Shown: piece after piece, positions 47,095-56,217 of the stretch
Position numbering within the stretch: position 1 is the first letter of the stretch
Layout: the number at the start of each line of letters is the position of its first letter
Notes under the pieces: model-generated
Databases searched by the model: none
What the model was told of the DNA's origin: nothing
The model's input: only the letters and a program-made list of their open reading frames with translations
Position numbers and translations under genes: made by a program
Assembly (NCBI GenBank): GCA_963784885.1
Contig: CAWATA010000006.1
Span: 248,001 to 312,000, forward strand
Origin: RHKX01 sp963784885
GTDB taxonomy: Bacteria > Actinomycetota > Thermoleophilia > Solirubrobacterales > 70-9
Length of the DNA: 64,000 nucleotides
Direction of reading: 5' to 3'

Positions 47095-47847
47095 ATGCCG
47101 GCCCAAAGCTACCCAGGCAAGGAATGCGTCTGCCAGTTCCGCAGGGGAATCTGCGACCAGTCCTGCGTCCGCGGGATGCTCGAGACGCCCTTCTACATCG
47201 CCTGCCTGCGACTCAGCGGCCGCAAGTGCCTGGTCGTCGGCGGCGGCGAGATCGGCCTCGAGAAGATCGAGGGCCTGCTCGCCTGCGACGGCGACGTCGT
47301 CTGCATCGCCCCCGACGCCTGCGAGGAGATCCGGTCGCTCGCGGCCGAGGGCTCGATCGAGTGGATCGAGCGCGAGTTCGAGCCCACCGACCTCGAGGGC
47401 AAGTTCATGGCCATCGCGGCTACCGATGACACCGACGTCAACATCTCCGTCTACGACGTCGCCGAGGAGCGGGCGATGCTGGTCAACGTCGTCGACGTCC
47501 CTTCGCTCTGCAACTTCATCCTCCCGGCGATCGTCCGGACCGGCCCGCTCGCGATCGCGATCTCGACCGCCGGCGCCTCCCCCGCCCTCGCCAAACGGAT
47601 GAAGCGCGAGATCTCCGCGATGTTCGGCGACGGCTACGCCGAGCTCGCCGCGATCCTCAACGAGGTCCGCGGCTGGGCGAAGGGGACGCTGCCGACCTAC
47701 CAGGACCGCAAGGCGTTCTTCGAGGAGATCGTCAACGGCGACCCCGACCCGATCGAGCTCCTCCGCGCCGGTCGCCGCGACGAGCTCGACGCCGTGATCG
47801 CCGCCGCCCAGGAGCGGCACGCCGGCCGAGTGGCGGCAGGCGCCTAG
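47095..47847 (+). CDS. Precorrin-2 dehydrogenase / sirohydrochlorin ferrochelatase-like (CysG N-terminal type)
   Basis: NAD-dependent oxidation of precorrin-2 to sirohydrochlorin, on the siroheme/cobalamin path. Rossmann motif [20 protein letters not shown], then [20 protein letters not shown] and [20 protein letters not shown], then [19 protein letters not shown]. These are hallmarks of the CysG-N/Met8 family. The frame starts at 47095 and carries a Cys-rich leader ([14 protein letters not shown]). An alternative start at 47176 ([13 protein letters not shown]) gives the usual family beginning. Both lack strong ribosome sites. It is divergent from topA. Confidence 0.88.
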
Positions 47848-47934
47848 CCCGCGCGCGTCCTCCGTCGCACCTCCGCGAACCTCCGCCACACGCCGACGTA
47901 GATCCGCGCGCCGGGACGGGCGACCCTCGCTCAT

Positions 47935-48900
47935 ATGGGCGACGAATGGCGAATCGGTGACCACAGTGGTCACCGATCTGCCATTGAGCGGGCGAGTGAG
48001 CTCGCTCGGCGGCAGTTCGGGGCGATCTCGCGAGCGCAGCTGATCTCGGCGGACATCTCGCCCGCCCACGTCCGGAGCTGGCTCCGCTCCGGCCGGTTGC
48101 ACCGCTGCCATCCCGGCGTCTTTGCCTGGGGCCGTGCGGACCTCGGCACCGAGGGGAGATTGGCGGCGGCTCTCCTCTTCGCCGGACCGGGAGCCGCCCT
48201 CGCCTCGCTCACCGCCGTTTGGTGGCAGGGACTCCTGAACCGGGAGCCCTCGCCGATCCACGTCGCCACTTCCCGCAGGGTCAGATCACGTCCGGGCATC
48301 CAGATCTCCGGGCGTCGAGCCCTCCCCCGCCGCCTCCATCGAGGCCTCCCCGTCGTACCCCTCCCGGAGGCGCTGCTCGCGGCGACGGCCGCGCTGTCCG
48401 CCGACTCCCTCCGCCTCGTCCTCGCCCGGGCCGAGTTCGAGCGGCTGCTCGACCGCCGGGAGCTCGAGGCCGTCGTCCGCAGCGGCCGGCCCGGCGCTCC
48501 CGCTCTGCGCGCGGCAGTCGACGCCCATCTGCCGACGCTCGCCCGCTGCGCGAACGGACTCGAGCGCGATTTCGTCCTCCTCTGCGAGCGTCGCGGTCTG
48601 ACGCTCCCGGAGCCGAACGCCCGGATCGGCGGCTACCGGCCCGACATGCTCTGGCGGGACGCGCGCCTGATCATCGAGCTCGACGGCCGCGCCGCCCACT
48701 CCACGCCGGCGCAGCTCGGTGCCGACGAGCGCCGGCAGGCCGAGCTCGAGCGCCGCGGCTTCACGGTCCTGCGCTTCGCCGCGGCCGCGGTCCGCGACGA
48801 GCCGGACCGTGTCGCCGCCGTCGTGCGTCAGCGACTGGGCCGCTCCATGCGCCAGAGCGGGCCGCCGTGGGGCAGCGTCATCTCGCCGAGCACCGCATAG
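47935..48900 (+). CDS. AbiEi-like N-terminal domain plus DUF559 (Vsr-like) protein
   Basis: The protein has 321 residues. The N-terminal 90 residues match AbiEi-type antitoxin-like winged helices (LARRQFGAISRAQLISADIS, LRSGRLHRCHPGVFAWG). The C-terminal domain is DUF559 of the PD-(D/E)xK endonuclease superfamily: YRPDMLWRDARLIIELDGRA and ERRGFTVLRFAAAAV. D and ExxxDG-type acidic residues are present. Such proteins are abundant in actinobacteria; there is no adjacent toxin gene, so a true toxin-antitoxin role is not supported. Its end overlaps the convergent acetyltransferase by 73 bases. Confidence 0.85.
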   Translation: MGDEWRIGDHSGHRSAIERASELARRQFGAISRAQLISADISPAHVRSWLRSGRLHRCHPGVFAWGRADLGTEGRLAAALLFAGPGAALASLTAVWWQGLLNREPSPIHVATSRRVRSRPGIQISGRRALPRRLHRGLPVVPLPEALLAATAALSADSLRLVLARAEFERLLDRRELEAVVRSGRPGAPALRAAVDAHLPTLARCANGLERDFVLLCERRGLTLPEPNARIGGYRPDMLWRDARLIIELDGRAAHSTPAQLGADERRQAELERRGFTVLRFAAAAVRDEPDRVAAVVRQRLGRSMRQSGPPWGSVISPSTA

Positions 48901-49445
48901 CCGGCCGACGCGTACCAGGAAACGTTGTCGAAGGTCCCGGTCTCGAGGTAGGTCGGGACGCCGCGGGCGTCGGCGCGGTCGTGGACGTCGGCGAGCAGCG
49001 CCCGCCCGACGCCCGTCCCCTGGGCGGCCGGGTCGACGCCGAGGAACCACAGATATATGTGCTCGTGTTCGACGTGATCGGCCCGCACCGCCCGATCGAA
49101 GGCGATGCCCCGCCGGACCGGGGCCGGGCCGGCGACCAGCGCCCAGGCGAGCTCGTGGACGACCGCGCCGTCGCCGAGCGGCCAGCGACCCGGGTCGAAG
49201 GCGATGCTGACGCCGACCGCCGCGCCGTCGCGGCGGGCGAGTCTCACCCGGGCGCCGTGGCGGCGGCTCACGGCGACGATCCCGCCGAACGACAGCGGGC
49301 TGACGAGGCGGCGATGGCGACGGCGACGGGGGCCGATCGCGCTGGCGACCGGGTCGTCGAGGAAGGATTCGGTCAGGACCCGGGCTGCGGCTCGCTTGTC
49401 GCCGCGTTCGGCCGGCCCGATCTCGAGGCGGCCGGGGTCGCTCAA
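48828..49445 (-). CDS. GNAT-family N-acetyltransferase
   Basis: About 205 residues from a TTG start at 49445 (LSDPGRLEIGPAERGD). The acetyl-CoA-binding motif is YLWFLGVDPAAQGTGVGRAL (Q/RxxGxG/A type), then YLETGTFDNVSWYASAGYAV. The TTG overlaps the TGA of the upstream hemolysin III gene (TTGA), so translation is probably coupled. Substrate unknown. Confidence 0.85.
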   Translation of the reverse strand: MSDPGRLEIGPAERGDKRAAARVLTESFLDDPVASAIGPRRRRHRRLVSPLSFGGIVAVSRRHGARVRLARRDGAAVGVSIAFDPGRWPLGDGAVVHELAWALVAGPAPVRRGIAFDRAVRADHVEHEHIYLWFLGVDPAAQGTGVGRALLADVHDRADARGVPTYLETGTFDNVSWYASAGYAVLGEMTLPHGGPLWRMERPSR

Positions 49446-50269
49446 CCGCCGGGGGCCGCGTAGATCGCCACCGCCGTGAAGTGGGCGATCGCCGCGGCGA
49501 CGACCAGCACGTGGAAGATCTCGTGGTAGCCGAAGACCGCTGGGCGGGGGTCGGGGCGCTGGCGTGCGTAGACGACGGCTCCGATCGTGTAGAGGACCCC
49601 ACCGAGGGCGATCAGCGCGCCGGCACCGAGCCCGGCGTTGGAGACGATCGACGGGAAGGCGAGAGCACCGATCCAGCCGACGGCCAGGTAGACGGCGACG
49701 GAGACCCATTTCGGCGAGCTCGTCCAGACCAGCTCGACGAAGATCCCGGCCAGCGCACCGGCCCAGACCGCGATCAGCAGCGCCGTCCCGAGCCCGCCCG
49801 GGACGACGAGCAACGCGAACGGCGTCACGGTGCCGGCGATCAGCAGGAAGATCATCGAGTGGTCGAGGCGGCGCATCCACATCCGCGATGACGGGCGCTG
49901 CCAGTTGACCCGGTGGTAGAGGGCGCTGGTGCCGAGGAGCGCCGAGAGCGAGACGGCGTAGATCGCCAGCGCCAGGCGCTCGCGGCCGCCGGAGGCGAAG
50001 TAGACGAGCAGCCCGCCGGCGAGAAGCGAGATCGGGAACGAGTATTCGTGGATGACGCCGCGGAGCTTCGGCTTGACCTTCTGCTGGAGCTCGGCGGCGG
50101 CCGCCTTCGCGGCGTCGATCCGCTCTCCGGCGGCTACCTTCGCGGCCTCGACGCGCTCGCCGGTGGCCTCGCGGGCGGCGTCGATCCGTTCGCCCATGGC
50201 GTCGCGCGCGGCAACGGCGCGCTCGCGCCCGGTCTCCGTCGCCTTTCGCATCCCATCGGTCATCTCCAC
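49442..50269 (-). CDS. Hemolysin III (PAQR/YqfA) family membrane protein with helical N-terminal extension
   Basis: The protein has 275 residues. From about residue 70 it is a seven-helix hemolysin III domain with GVIHEYSFPISLLAGG, SALYHRVNW, RRLDHSMIFLLIAGTVTPFAL and YHEIFHVLVVAAAIAHF; the conserved His residues of the PAQR metal site are present. Residues 1-65 are unusual: charged, alanine-rich 11-residue repeats (REATGERVEAA, KVAAGERIDAA) predicted as an amphipathic helix. The canonical family lacks this. Function of bacterial members is unclear (metal-dependent hydrolase or lipid-related). Confidence 0.88.
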   Translation of the reverse strand: MEMTDGMRKATETGRERAVAARDAMGERIDAAREATGERVEAAKVAAGERIDAAKAAAAELQQKVKPKLRGVIHEYSFPISLLAGGLLVYFASGGRERLALAIYAVSLSALLGTSALYHRVNWQRPSSRMWMRRLDHSMIFLLIAGTVTPFALLVVPGGLGTALLIAVWAGALAGIFVELVWTSSPKWVSVAVYLAVGWIGALAFPSIVSNAGLGAGALIALGGVLYTIGAVVYARQRPDPRPAVFGYHEIFHVLVVAAAIAHFTAVAIYAAPGG

Positions 50270-50546
50270 CGATTATCCCCCACCTGTCACGTCGGGTCCC
50301 GAAAGTCGCCCCGGACGCTGGTGCCGAGCGACCCGACCCCGTAAAATGCGGGGTAGTCCGCAGCACCGGTCAAGCCAGGTTTTCCCGGTTTGCGGAAAGC
50401 CCGCGAGAGCCCGTTCGACGCTCGCCCTACGCTCCTCGCAGGTGCTCAGCGGGGCCCGGTGGGACAGGTTCGCCGGCCTTGTTACGTCCGACTCAATCGC
50501 AACCATCCGGCGTTACCACTTGAAGGCGTTCCGAGGAGAGGAAAAC

Positions 50547-53354
50547 ATGACGAAAGCAGCTTCCGAGACCACGATCGACACGACCGCGAAGGTCGCCGGC
50601 GGAGGCCTGAAGATCGAACGCCGGTTCACCACCGAGGGCGTTCACCCGTTCGACGATGTCGAGTGGGAGACCCGCGATGCGATCATCGGCGACCCCGCCG
50701 CCCCCGCCTTCGAACAGCGCGACGTCGAGTTCCCCATCACCTGGTCGCAGAACGCGACCAACATCGTCGCCCAGAAGTACTTCCGTGGCCCGCTCGGCTC
50801 GCCGGAGCGCGAGCGCTCGGTCAAGCAGATGGTCGGCCGCGTCGCCGGGACGATCGCCGGCTGGGGCCGCGAGGGCGACTACTTCGCGACCGATGCCGAC
50901 GCCGACGCCTTCGCGGCCGAGCTGACCCACATCCTCCTCAACCAGCAGGCCGCCTTCAACTCCCCCGTCTGGTTCAACGTCGGCTTCGAGGAGCACCCGC
51001 AGTGCTCGGCCTGCTTCATCCTCAGCGTCGAGGACACGATGGAGTCGATCCTCGCCTGGAACACCAAGGAGGGCCAGATCTTCCGCGGCGGCTCCGGATC
51101 CGGGATCAACCTCTCCAACATCCGTGGCTCGAGCGAGCAGCTCAGCAAGGGCGGGCTGGCCTCCGGCCCGGTCAGCTTCATGCGCGGCGCCGACGCCTGG
51201 GCGGGCACGATCAAGTCCGGCGGCAAGACCCGGCGCGCGGCGAAGATGGTCGTCCTCGACATCGACCATCCGGACATCGAGGACTTCATCTGGTGCAAGG
51301 CCAAGGAGGAGGAGAAGGCCGCCGCTCTCCGCGACGCCGGCTTCGACATGTCGATCGACGGCGAGGGATTCACCTCGATCCAGTACCAGAACGCGAACAA
51401 CTCGGTTCGCGTCACCGACGCCTTCATGGAGGCGGTCGAGGCCGACTCCGACTGGGAGCTGACCGCCCGCAAGGACGGCTCCCCGATCAAGACGCTGCCG
51501 GCCAACGAGCTGCTCGAGCAGCTCTCCGAGGCGGCCTGGCGCTGCGCCGATCCCGGCATCCAGTACGACACGACGATCAACCGCTGGCACACCTGCCCGG
51601 AGTCGGGCCGGATCAACGCGTCGAACCCGTGCTCGGAGTACATGCACGTCGACGACTCGGCCTGCAACCTGGCGTCGATCAACCTGATGAAGTTCCGCCG
51701 CCCGGATGGCACGTTCGACACCGCCGGCTTCGAGCACACGGTCGACACCGTCCTGCTGGCGCAGGAGATCGTCGTCGGCCCGTCGAGCTACCCGACCGAG
51801 CAGATCGGCGACAACGCCCGCAAGTTCCGCCAGCTCGGCCTCGGCTACGCCAACCTCGGGGCCTTCCTGATGTCGAACGGGATGCCGTACGACTCCGACG
51901 AGGGCCGCGCGGTCGCCGCCGCGATCACGGCGTTGATGACCGGCCGCGGCTACCGCAAGTCGGCCGAGGTCGCCGCCGCGATCGGCCCCTACGAGGAGTA
52001 CGAGAAGAACCGCGAGCCCCACAACAAGGTGATGCGGATGCATCGCGACGCCGCCTACGAGATCCCGGACGGGCAGATCGGCGACGAGGAGCTGCTGTCG
52101 GCGGCCCGCCGCTCGTGGGACGAAGCGGTCGCGCTCGGCGACGAGCACGGCTACCGGAACGCCCAGGCGACGGTCCTGGCCCCGACCGGGACGATCTCCT
52201 TCCTGATGGACTGCGACACGACCGGGATCGAGCCCGACTTCTCGCTGGTCAAGTACAAGGAGCTCGTCGGCGGCGGTCAGATGACGATCGTCAACCGCTC
52301 GGTGCCGCTGGCGCTGCAGACGCTCGGCTACACCCAGGAGGCGATCGAGCAGATCGTCGCCTACATCAACGAGAAGGACACGATCGTCGGCGCTCCCGGC
52401 CTCGAGGACGGTCACCTGCCGGTCTTCGACGTCGCCGTCGGCGAGCGGGCGATCAGCCACATGGGCCACATCCAGATGATGTCGGCGACCCAGCCGTTCC
52501 TCAGCGGCGCGATCAGCAAGACCGTCAACCTGCCGGAGTCGGCGACCGTCGCCGACATCGCCGAGGCCTACACCGAGGGCTGGAAGGGCGGCCTGAAGGC
52601 GCTCGCGATCTACCGCGACGGCTCGAAGACCGCGCAGGCTCTTCGCACCGACGCTCAGGACTCCGTCGAAGACGAGGAGGAGGCCGAGACGCCCGCCCCG
52701 GTCCGCCGCCGGATGCCGGCCGAGCGCGAGTCGATCACGCACAAGTTCTCGATCGCCGGTCAGGAGGGCTACATCACCGCCGGCAAGTACGAGGACGGCA
52801 CGGTCGGCGAGATCTTCCTCACCGACATCGGCAAGGAGGGCTCGACACTGCGCGGGATGATGAACGCGTTCGCGACGGCCGTCTCGATCGGCCTGCAGTA
52901 CGGCGTCCCGCTCGAGGTCCTGGTCAACAAGTTCAGCTACATGCGCTTCGACCCGGAGGGCATGACGAAGAACCAGGAGATCCCCTTCGCCAAGTCGATG
53001 CCCGACTACATCATGCGCTGGCTCGCGAGCCGGTTCATCGACGACGTCGACGCCCACGAAGACCTCGGAATCCTCACCGAGGAGGTCCGCGAGCGCAAGA
53101 ACGCCCAGCAGGCGCTGTTCAGCCCCGATACGGCCGGCCCGGCGAACGGCAACGGCAACGGCAACGGAAGCGGCGGGGCCGCCGAGGCCCAGCCGGCCGC
53201 CGCCGCGCTCACCGACACCCCGCCGGTCGTCCCGGCGCGGATGTCCCGCGAGCTCGACCTCGGTCCCGCCTGCGAGCAGTGCGGAGGCATGATGCAGCGG
53301 ACGGGGTCCTGCTACACGTGCACGAGCTGCGGCAACAACACCGGCTGCGGCTGA
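50547..53354 (+). CDS. nrdJ: Vitamin B12-dependent class II ribonucleotide reductase
   Basis: About 935 residues from ATG 50547 with ribosome site GAGGAGAGG. The active site has SVEDTMESILAW (N-terminal), GGSGSGINLSNIRGS, and the substrate and radical motifs NPCSEYMHVDDSACNLASIN (the conserved NxCxE). Further on are ATVLAPTGTISFLMDCDTTG and GHIQMMSATQPFLSGAISKT. The C-terminal CEQCGG...CYTCTSCG cysteines are the redox pair region. It reduces ribonucleotides to deoxyribonucleotides with adenosylcobalamin; no NrdB-like or class I genes are nearby. Upstream 50270-50546 I could not identify a cobalamin riboswitch or NrdR boxes. Confidence 0.96.
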   Translation: MTKAASETTIDTTAKVAGGGLKIERRFTTEGVHPFDDVEWETRDAIIGDPAAPAFEQRDVEFPITWSQNATNIVAQKYFRGPLGSPERERSVKQMVGRVAGTIAGWGREGDYFATDADADAFAAELTHILLNQQAAFNSPVWFNVGFEEHPQCSACFILSVEDTMESILAWNTKEGQIFRGGSGSGINLSNIRGSSEQLSKGGLASGPVSFMRGADAWAGTIKSGGKTRRAAKMVVLDIDHPDIEDFIWCKAKEEEKAAALRDAGFDMSIDGEGFTSIQYQNANNSVRVTDAFMEAVEADSDWELTARKDGSPIKTLPANELLEQLSEAAWRCADPGIQYDTTINRWHTCPESGRINASNPCSEYMHVDDSACNLASINLMKFRRPDGTFDTAGFEHTVDTVLLAQEIVVGPSSYPTEQIGDNARKFRQLGLGYANLGAFLMSNGMPYDSDEGRAVAAAITALMTGRGYRKSAEVAAAIGPYEEYEKNREPHNKVMRMHRDAAYEIPDGQIGDEELLSAARRSWDEAVALGDEHGYRNAQATVLAPTGTISFLMDCDTTGIEPDFSLVKYKELVGGGQMTIVNRSVPLALQTLGYTQEAIEQIVAYINEKDTIVGAPGLEDGHLPVFDVAVGERAISHMGHIQMMSATQPFLSGAISKTVNLPESATVADIAEAYTEGWKGGLKALAIYRDGSKTAQALRTDAQDSVEDEEEAETPAPVRRRMPAERESITHKFSIAGQEGYITAGKYEDGTVGEIFLTDIGKEGSTLRGMMNAFATAVSIGLQYGVPLEVLVNKFSYMRFDPEGMTKNQEIPFAKSMPDYIMRWLASRFIDDVDAHEDLGILTEEVRERKNAQQALFSPDTAGPANGNGNGNGSGGAAEAQPAAAALTDTPPVVPARMSRELDLGPACEQCGGMMQRTGSCYTCTSCGNNTGCG

Positions 53355-53436
53355 TCTGACGGTTCGAGGGGGCGCCGCTCGGCGTCATCGGGCCGCTCAC
53401 GGCCAAGTTCGGCCGCTTCGCGTCCCTCTTCCTTGA

Positions 53437-54057
53437 TCAGCCCGCTCGCTCGCGGGCCTCGCGGACCAGGCGCTCGGGATCCGTGCCGCCGAGGGGGTCG
53501 CCCTCCTCGAGCGGGACGCGCGTCGACTCGAGGAAGCGGCTGACCATGTTGTAGTAGCCGACGGTGAGGATGAGCTCGCGGGCCCCGTCGTCGCCCCAGC
53601 GCTCGCGGACGCGGGTGAGGGTCCCGTCGGAGAGGCGGACGTCGCGGGTGATCTCGTCGGTGGCGGCGCAGATCAGCGCGCCGTCGGCGTCGAGCCCGGC
53701 TGCAGGGCCTTCGAGCGCCGTCGCCTCGATCTGGTCACCGTCGAGCCCGACCGCGGCCGCGAGCTGCTCGTGCTGCCGGCGCTCGTATCCGGCGTCGGTG
53801 AGATGGGCGACGCGGAGGATCGCGAGCTCCCGCTCGGCAGGGGTCAGATGCGAGCCCGAGAGAAGTGATGCCCCGAGCTCCAGGAAGGGGCGCAGCGACG
53901 CCGGCAGCGCCGCGACGGCGCGGAAGACGTTGAGCGGCGGCAGCGCCGCGATGACCTCACGCGCCTCCGGGTCGAGCTCGTCATCGGTGGGCAACGGGAT
54001 GCCGGCGTCGGTCATTGCGGGTCCTTCGTCTCGGGGTCGCGACCAACCGTAGGTCAA
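53437..54057 (-). CDS. Carboxymuconolactone decarboxylase family protein
   Basis: The frame has 206 residues. The in-frame ATG at 54015 (MTDAGIPLPTDDELDPEARE) is the more likely start. PAERELAILRVAHLTDAGYERRQHEQLA and WGDDGARELILTVGYYNMVSRF match the CMD family with a conserved histidine in the helix. No CxxC pair, so an alkylhydroperoxidase role is not supported. It is divergent from the alkylsulfatase gene by 31 bases. Confidence 0.85.
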   Translation of the reverse strand: MTYGWSRPRDEGPAMTDAGIPLPTDDELDPEAREVIAALPPLNVFRAVAALPASLRPFLELGASLLSGSHLTPAERELAILRVAHLTDAGYERRQHEQLAAAVGLDGDQIEATALEGPAAGLDADGALICAATDEITRDVRLSDGTLTRVRERWGDDGARELILTVGYYNMVSRFLESTRVPLEEGDPLGGTDPERLVREARERAG

Positions 54058-54088
54058 TCTTCGGCGCCGGGTGCATTAGGTTCCGGGC

Positions 54089-55975
54089 ATGGAGAAGCCG
54101 CAGGTCGCTCCGCAGGTCGTCGCCGCCAACGAGGCCCTGCGGCTGAAGCTCCCGTTCTCCGACACCGGCGACTTCGAGGACGCCCGTCGCGGGTTCGTCG
54201 CTGAGCTGAGCGATCCGGTGATCCGGGCGACTGACGGCCGGGTGGTGTGGGACGCCGGCGCCTACGAGTTTCTCGGTGACGATTGTCCCGAGACCGTCAA
54301 CCCGAGCCTCTGGCGCCAGGGCCAGCTCGTATCGATGCACGGCCTCTTCGAGGTGGCCGAGGGCATCTACCAGGTGCGCGGACTCGACCTGTCCAACATG
54401 ACGATCGTCGAGGGGGACGAAGGCGTCCTGGTGATCGATCCACTGATCTCGACCGAGTGCGCCGCGGCGGCGCTGGCGCTGTACCGCGAGCACCGGGGCG
54501 AGCGACCGGTCACCGGTGTCCTCTACACCCACAGCCACGTCGACCACTTCGGCGGCGTCCGGGGCGTCGTCTCGGGTGAGGACGTCGAGGCGGGCCGAAT
54601 CCCGGTCCTGGCGCCGGAGGGGTTCCTCGAGCACGCGGTGAGCGAGAACGTCTACGCGGGGGTCGCGATGGCGCGGCGCGCCACCTACATGTATGGGGCG
54701 CTGCTGCCGAAGGGGCCCGCCGGCCAGGTCGGAACCGGACTCGGCCAGACCACGTCGACGGGGACGATCACCCTGATCCCACCGACCGTGATCATCGACC
54801 GGACCGGGCAGGAGGAGACGGTCGACGGCATCCGGATGATCTTCCAGATGACGCCGGGGGCGGAGGCGCCGGCGGAGATGAACTTCCTGCTCCCCGACCG
54901 CCGGGCGCTGTGCGTGGCCGAGAACGCCACCCACAACCTGCACAACGTCCTCACCCTGCGTGGCGCGCTCGTTCGCGACGCGCGGCTCTGGGCGTCGTAC
55001 CTCGACGAGGCGATCGACCTGTTCGTCGCCAGAGCCGACGTCGCCTTCGCCCAGCATCACTGGCCGACCTGGGGCGGCGAGCGGATCGCCGAGTTCCTCG
55101 CAACCCAGCGCGACCTCTACGCGTTCGTCCACGACCAGACCCTGCGTCTGCTCAACAAGGGCCTCGTCGCCAGCGAGATCGCCGAGCAGCTCGAGCTGCC
55201 GGACGGGCTCGAGCGCGCCTGGCACTGCCACGGTTACTACGGGTCGCTGAATCACAACGTGAAGGCCGTCTACCAGCGCTACCTGGGCTGGTTCGACGGC
55301 AACCCCGCCCACCTCTGGCCGCACCCACCGGAGCCGGCCGGCCGGCGGTACGTCGAGCTGGCCGGGGGTCCCGAGGCCCTGCTGGCCAACGCCCGCGCGG
55401 CTTACGAGGAGGGCGACTTCCGCTGGGTCGCGGAGGTCGTCGGCCATCTCGTCTTCGCCGATCCCGAGAACGCCGAGGCCCGCGAGCTGCTCGCGCAGGC
55501 GTTCGAGCAGCTGGCCTATGGCGCCGAGAACGCGACCTGGCGGAACTTCTTCCTGATGGGGGCGGTCGAGCTCCGCGACGGGCCCTCCGGGACGGCAACG
55601 ACGATCCCGCCCGACCTCCTCGCCGGTCTCTCCAACGAGCAGCTCTTCGACGCGCTGGCGATCCGCCTCGACGGCCCGCGCGCCGCCGGATTGAGCTTCA
55701 GCCTCGAGTGGCACTTCACCGACAGCGGCAGGGTCCACGAGATGACGCTCGGAAACGGCGTCCTCACCCATCGGTCGGCATCGTCCCGCGGCGAGCCGGC
55801 CGCGACGATCACCGTGAGCCGGGAGACGCTCGATGCGGTGCTGGTGGGATCGACGGCGATCGAGGACGTGATCGCGGATGGACGGCTGCGAATCGAGGGC
55901 GACGCGGGCAGGTTCGGCGAGTTGCTCGGAATGCTCGACTCCCCCGATCCGGCATTCCCGATCGTCACACCGTGA
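54089..55975 (+). CDS. Linear primary alkylsulfatase (SdsA1-like metallo-beta-lactamase fold)
   Basis: The enzyme has 628 residues, family length. The metal motif is THSHVDHFGG (HxHxDH). Other characteristic blocks are GIYQVRGLDLSNMTIVEGDE, LLPDRRALCVAENATHNLHN and FAQHHWPTWGGERIAEFL, followed by NHNVKAVYQRYLGWFDGNPA. The C-terminal third has the SCP2-like dimerisation/substrate-binding region (LSNEQLFDALAIRLDGPRAA). Hydrolyses sulfate esters of alkyl chains such as SDS. No signal peptide is evident, so it is probably cytoplasmic. Confidence 0.93.
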   Translation: MEKPQVAPQVVAANEALRLKLPFSDTGDFEDARRGFVAELSDPVIRATDGRVVWDAGAYEFLGDDCPETVNPSLWRQGQLVSMHGLFEVAEGIYQVRGLDLSNMTIVEGDEGVLVIDPLISTECAAAALALYREHRGERPVTGVLYTHSHVDHFGGVRGVVSGEDVEAGRIPVLAPEGFLEHAVSENVYAGVAMARRATYMYGALLPKGPAGQVGTGLGQTTSTGTITLIPPTVIIDRTGQEETVDGIRMIFQMTPGAEAPAEMNFLLPDRRALCVAENATHNLHNVLTLRGALVRDARLWASYLDEAIDLFVARADVAFAQHHWPTWGGERIAEFLATQRDLYAFVHDQTLRLLNKGLVASEIAEQLELPDGLERAWHCHGYYGSLNHNVKAVYQRYLGWFDGNPAHLWPHPPEPAGRRYVELAGGPEALLANARAAYEEGDFRWVAEVVGHLVFADPENAEARELLAQAFEQLAYGAENATWRNFFLMGAVELRDGPSGTATTIPPDLLAGLSNEQLFDALAIRLDGPRAAGLSFSLEWHFTDSGRVHEMTLGNGVLTHRSASSRGEPAATITVSRETLDAVLVGSTAIEDVIADGRLRIEGDAGRFGELLGMLDSPDPAFPIVTP

Positions 55976-56066
55976 GTCGACCACAGCCGCCCGGGAGTTG
56001 GTCCCAGCCGCCTGGACTTGCCGTCCGCGGTCTGCTATATAAGCGTCCGCTCATATAACCATCACA

Positions 56067-56197
56067 CCTGCCTAATCTCCGCGCCGGTTGCGGGGAGCGG
56101 GGGAACCACCGGCCGCCCGAGGCGGCCACGGGGCGAACGGGAGCACTTCCTCCCCAGCGCACTCTTTCCGCGCGAGCCCGTCAGCTAACTCCGCAGG
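56067..56197 (+). promoter_or_regulatory. Cyclic di-AMP riboswitch (ydaO/yuaA family)
   Basis: Conserved blocks are present in order: GGGGAGCGGGGGAACC, GGGGCGAACGG, CTCTTTCC, and the near-invariant AGCCCGTCAGCTAAC. The P1 closing stem CCTGC (56067-56071) pairs with GCAGG (56193-56197). It lies 20 bases before the M23 peptidase gene. In this family c-di-AMP binding represses the downstream cell-wall hydrolase or ion-transport gene. Bases 55976-56066 ahead of it contain a TATATAA that may be part of the promoter. Confidence 0.93.
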
Positions 56198-56217
56198 CAC
56201 TTCGAAAGAGAGGCACG

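Noticed and set aside
47935..48900. Toxin-antitoxin module based on the AbiEi-like domain
   Set aside because: No AbiEii-type nucleotidyltransferase toxin gene adjoins it, and this domain with DUF559 occurs widely as a lone gene.
50270..50546. Possible cobalamin riboswitch or NrdR boxes before nrdJ
   Set aside because: I looked for the B12-box core and for NrdR-type inverted repeats and could not find either.
50493..53057. Long minus-strand open frame opposite nrdJ
   Set aside because: Antisense shadow; nrdJ on the plus strand is unambiguous.
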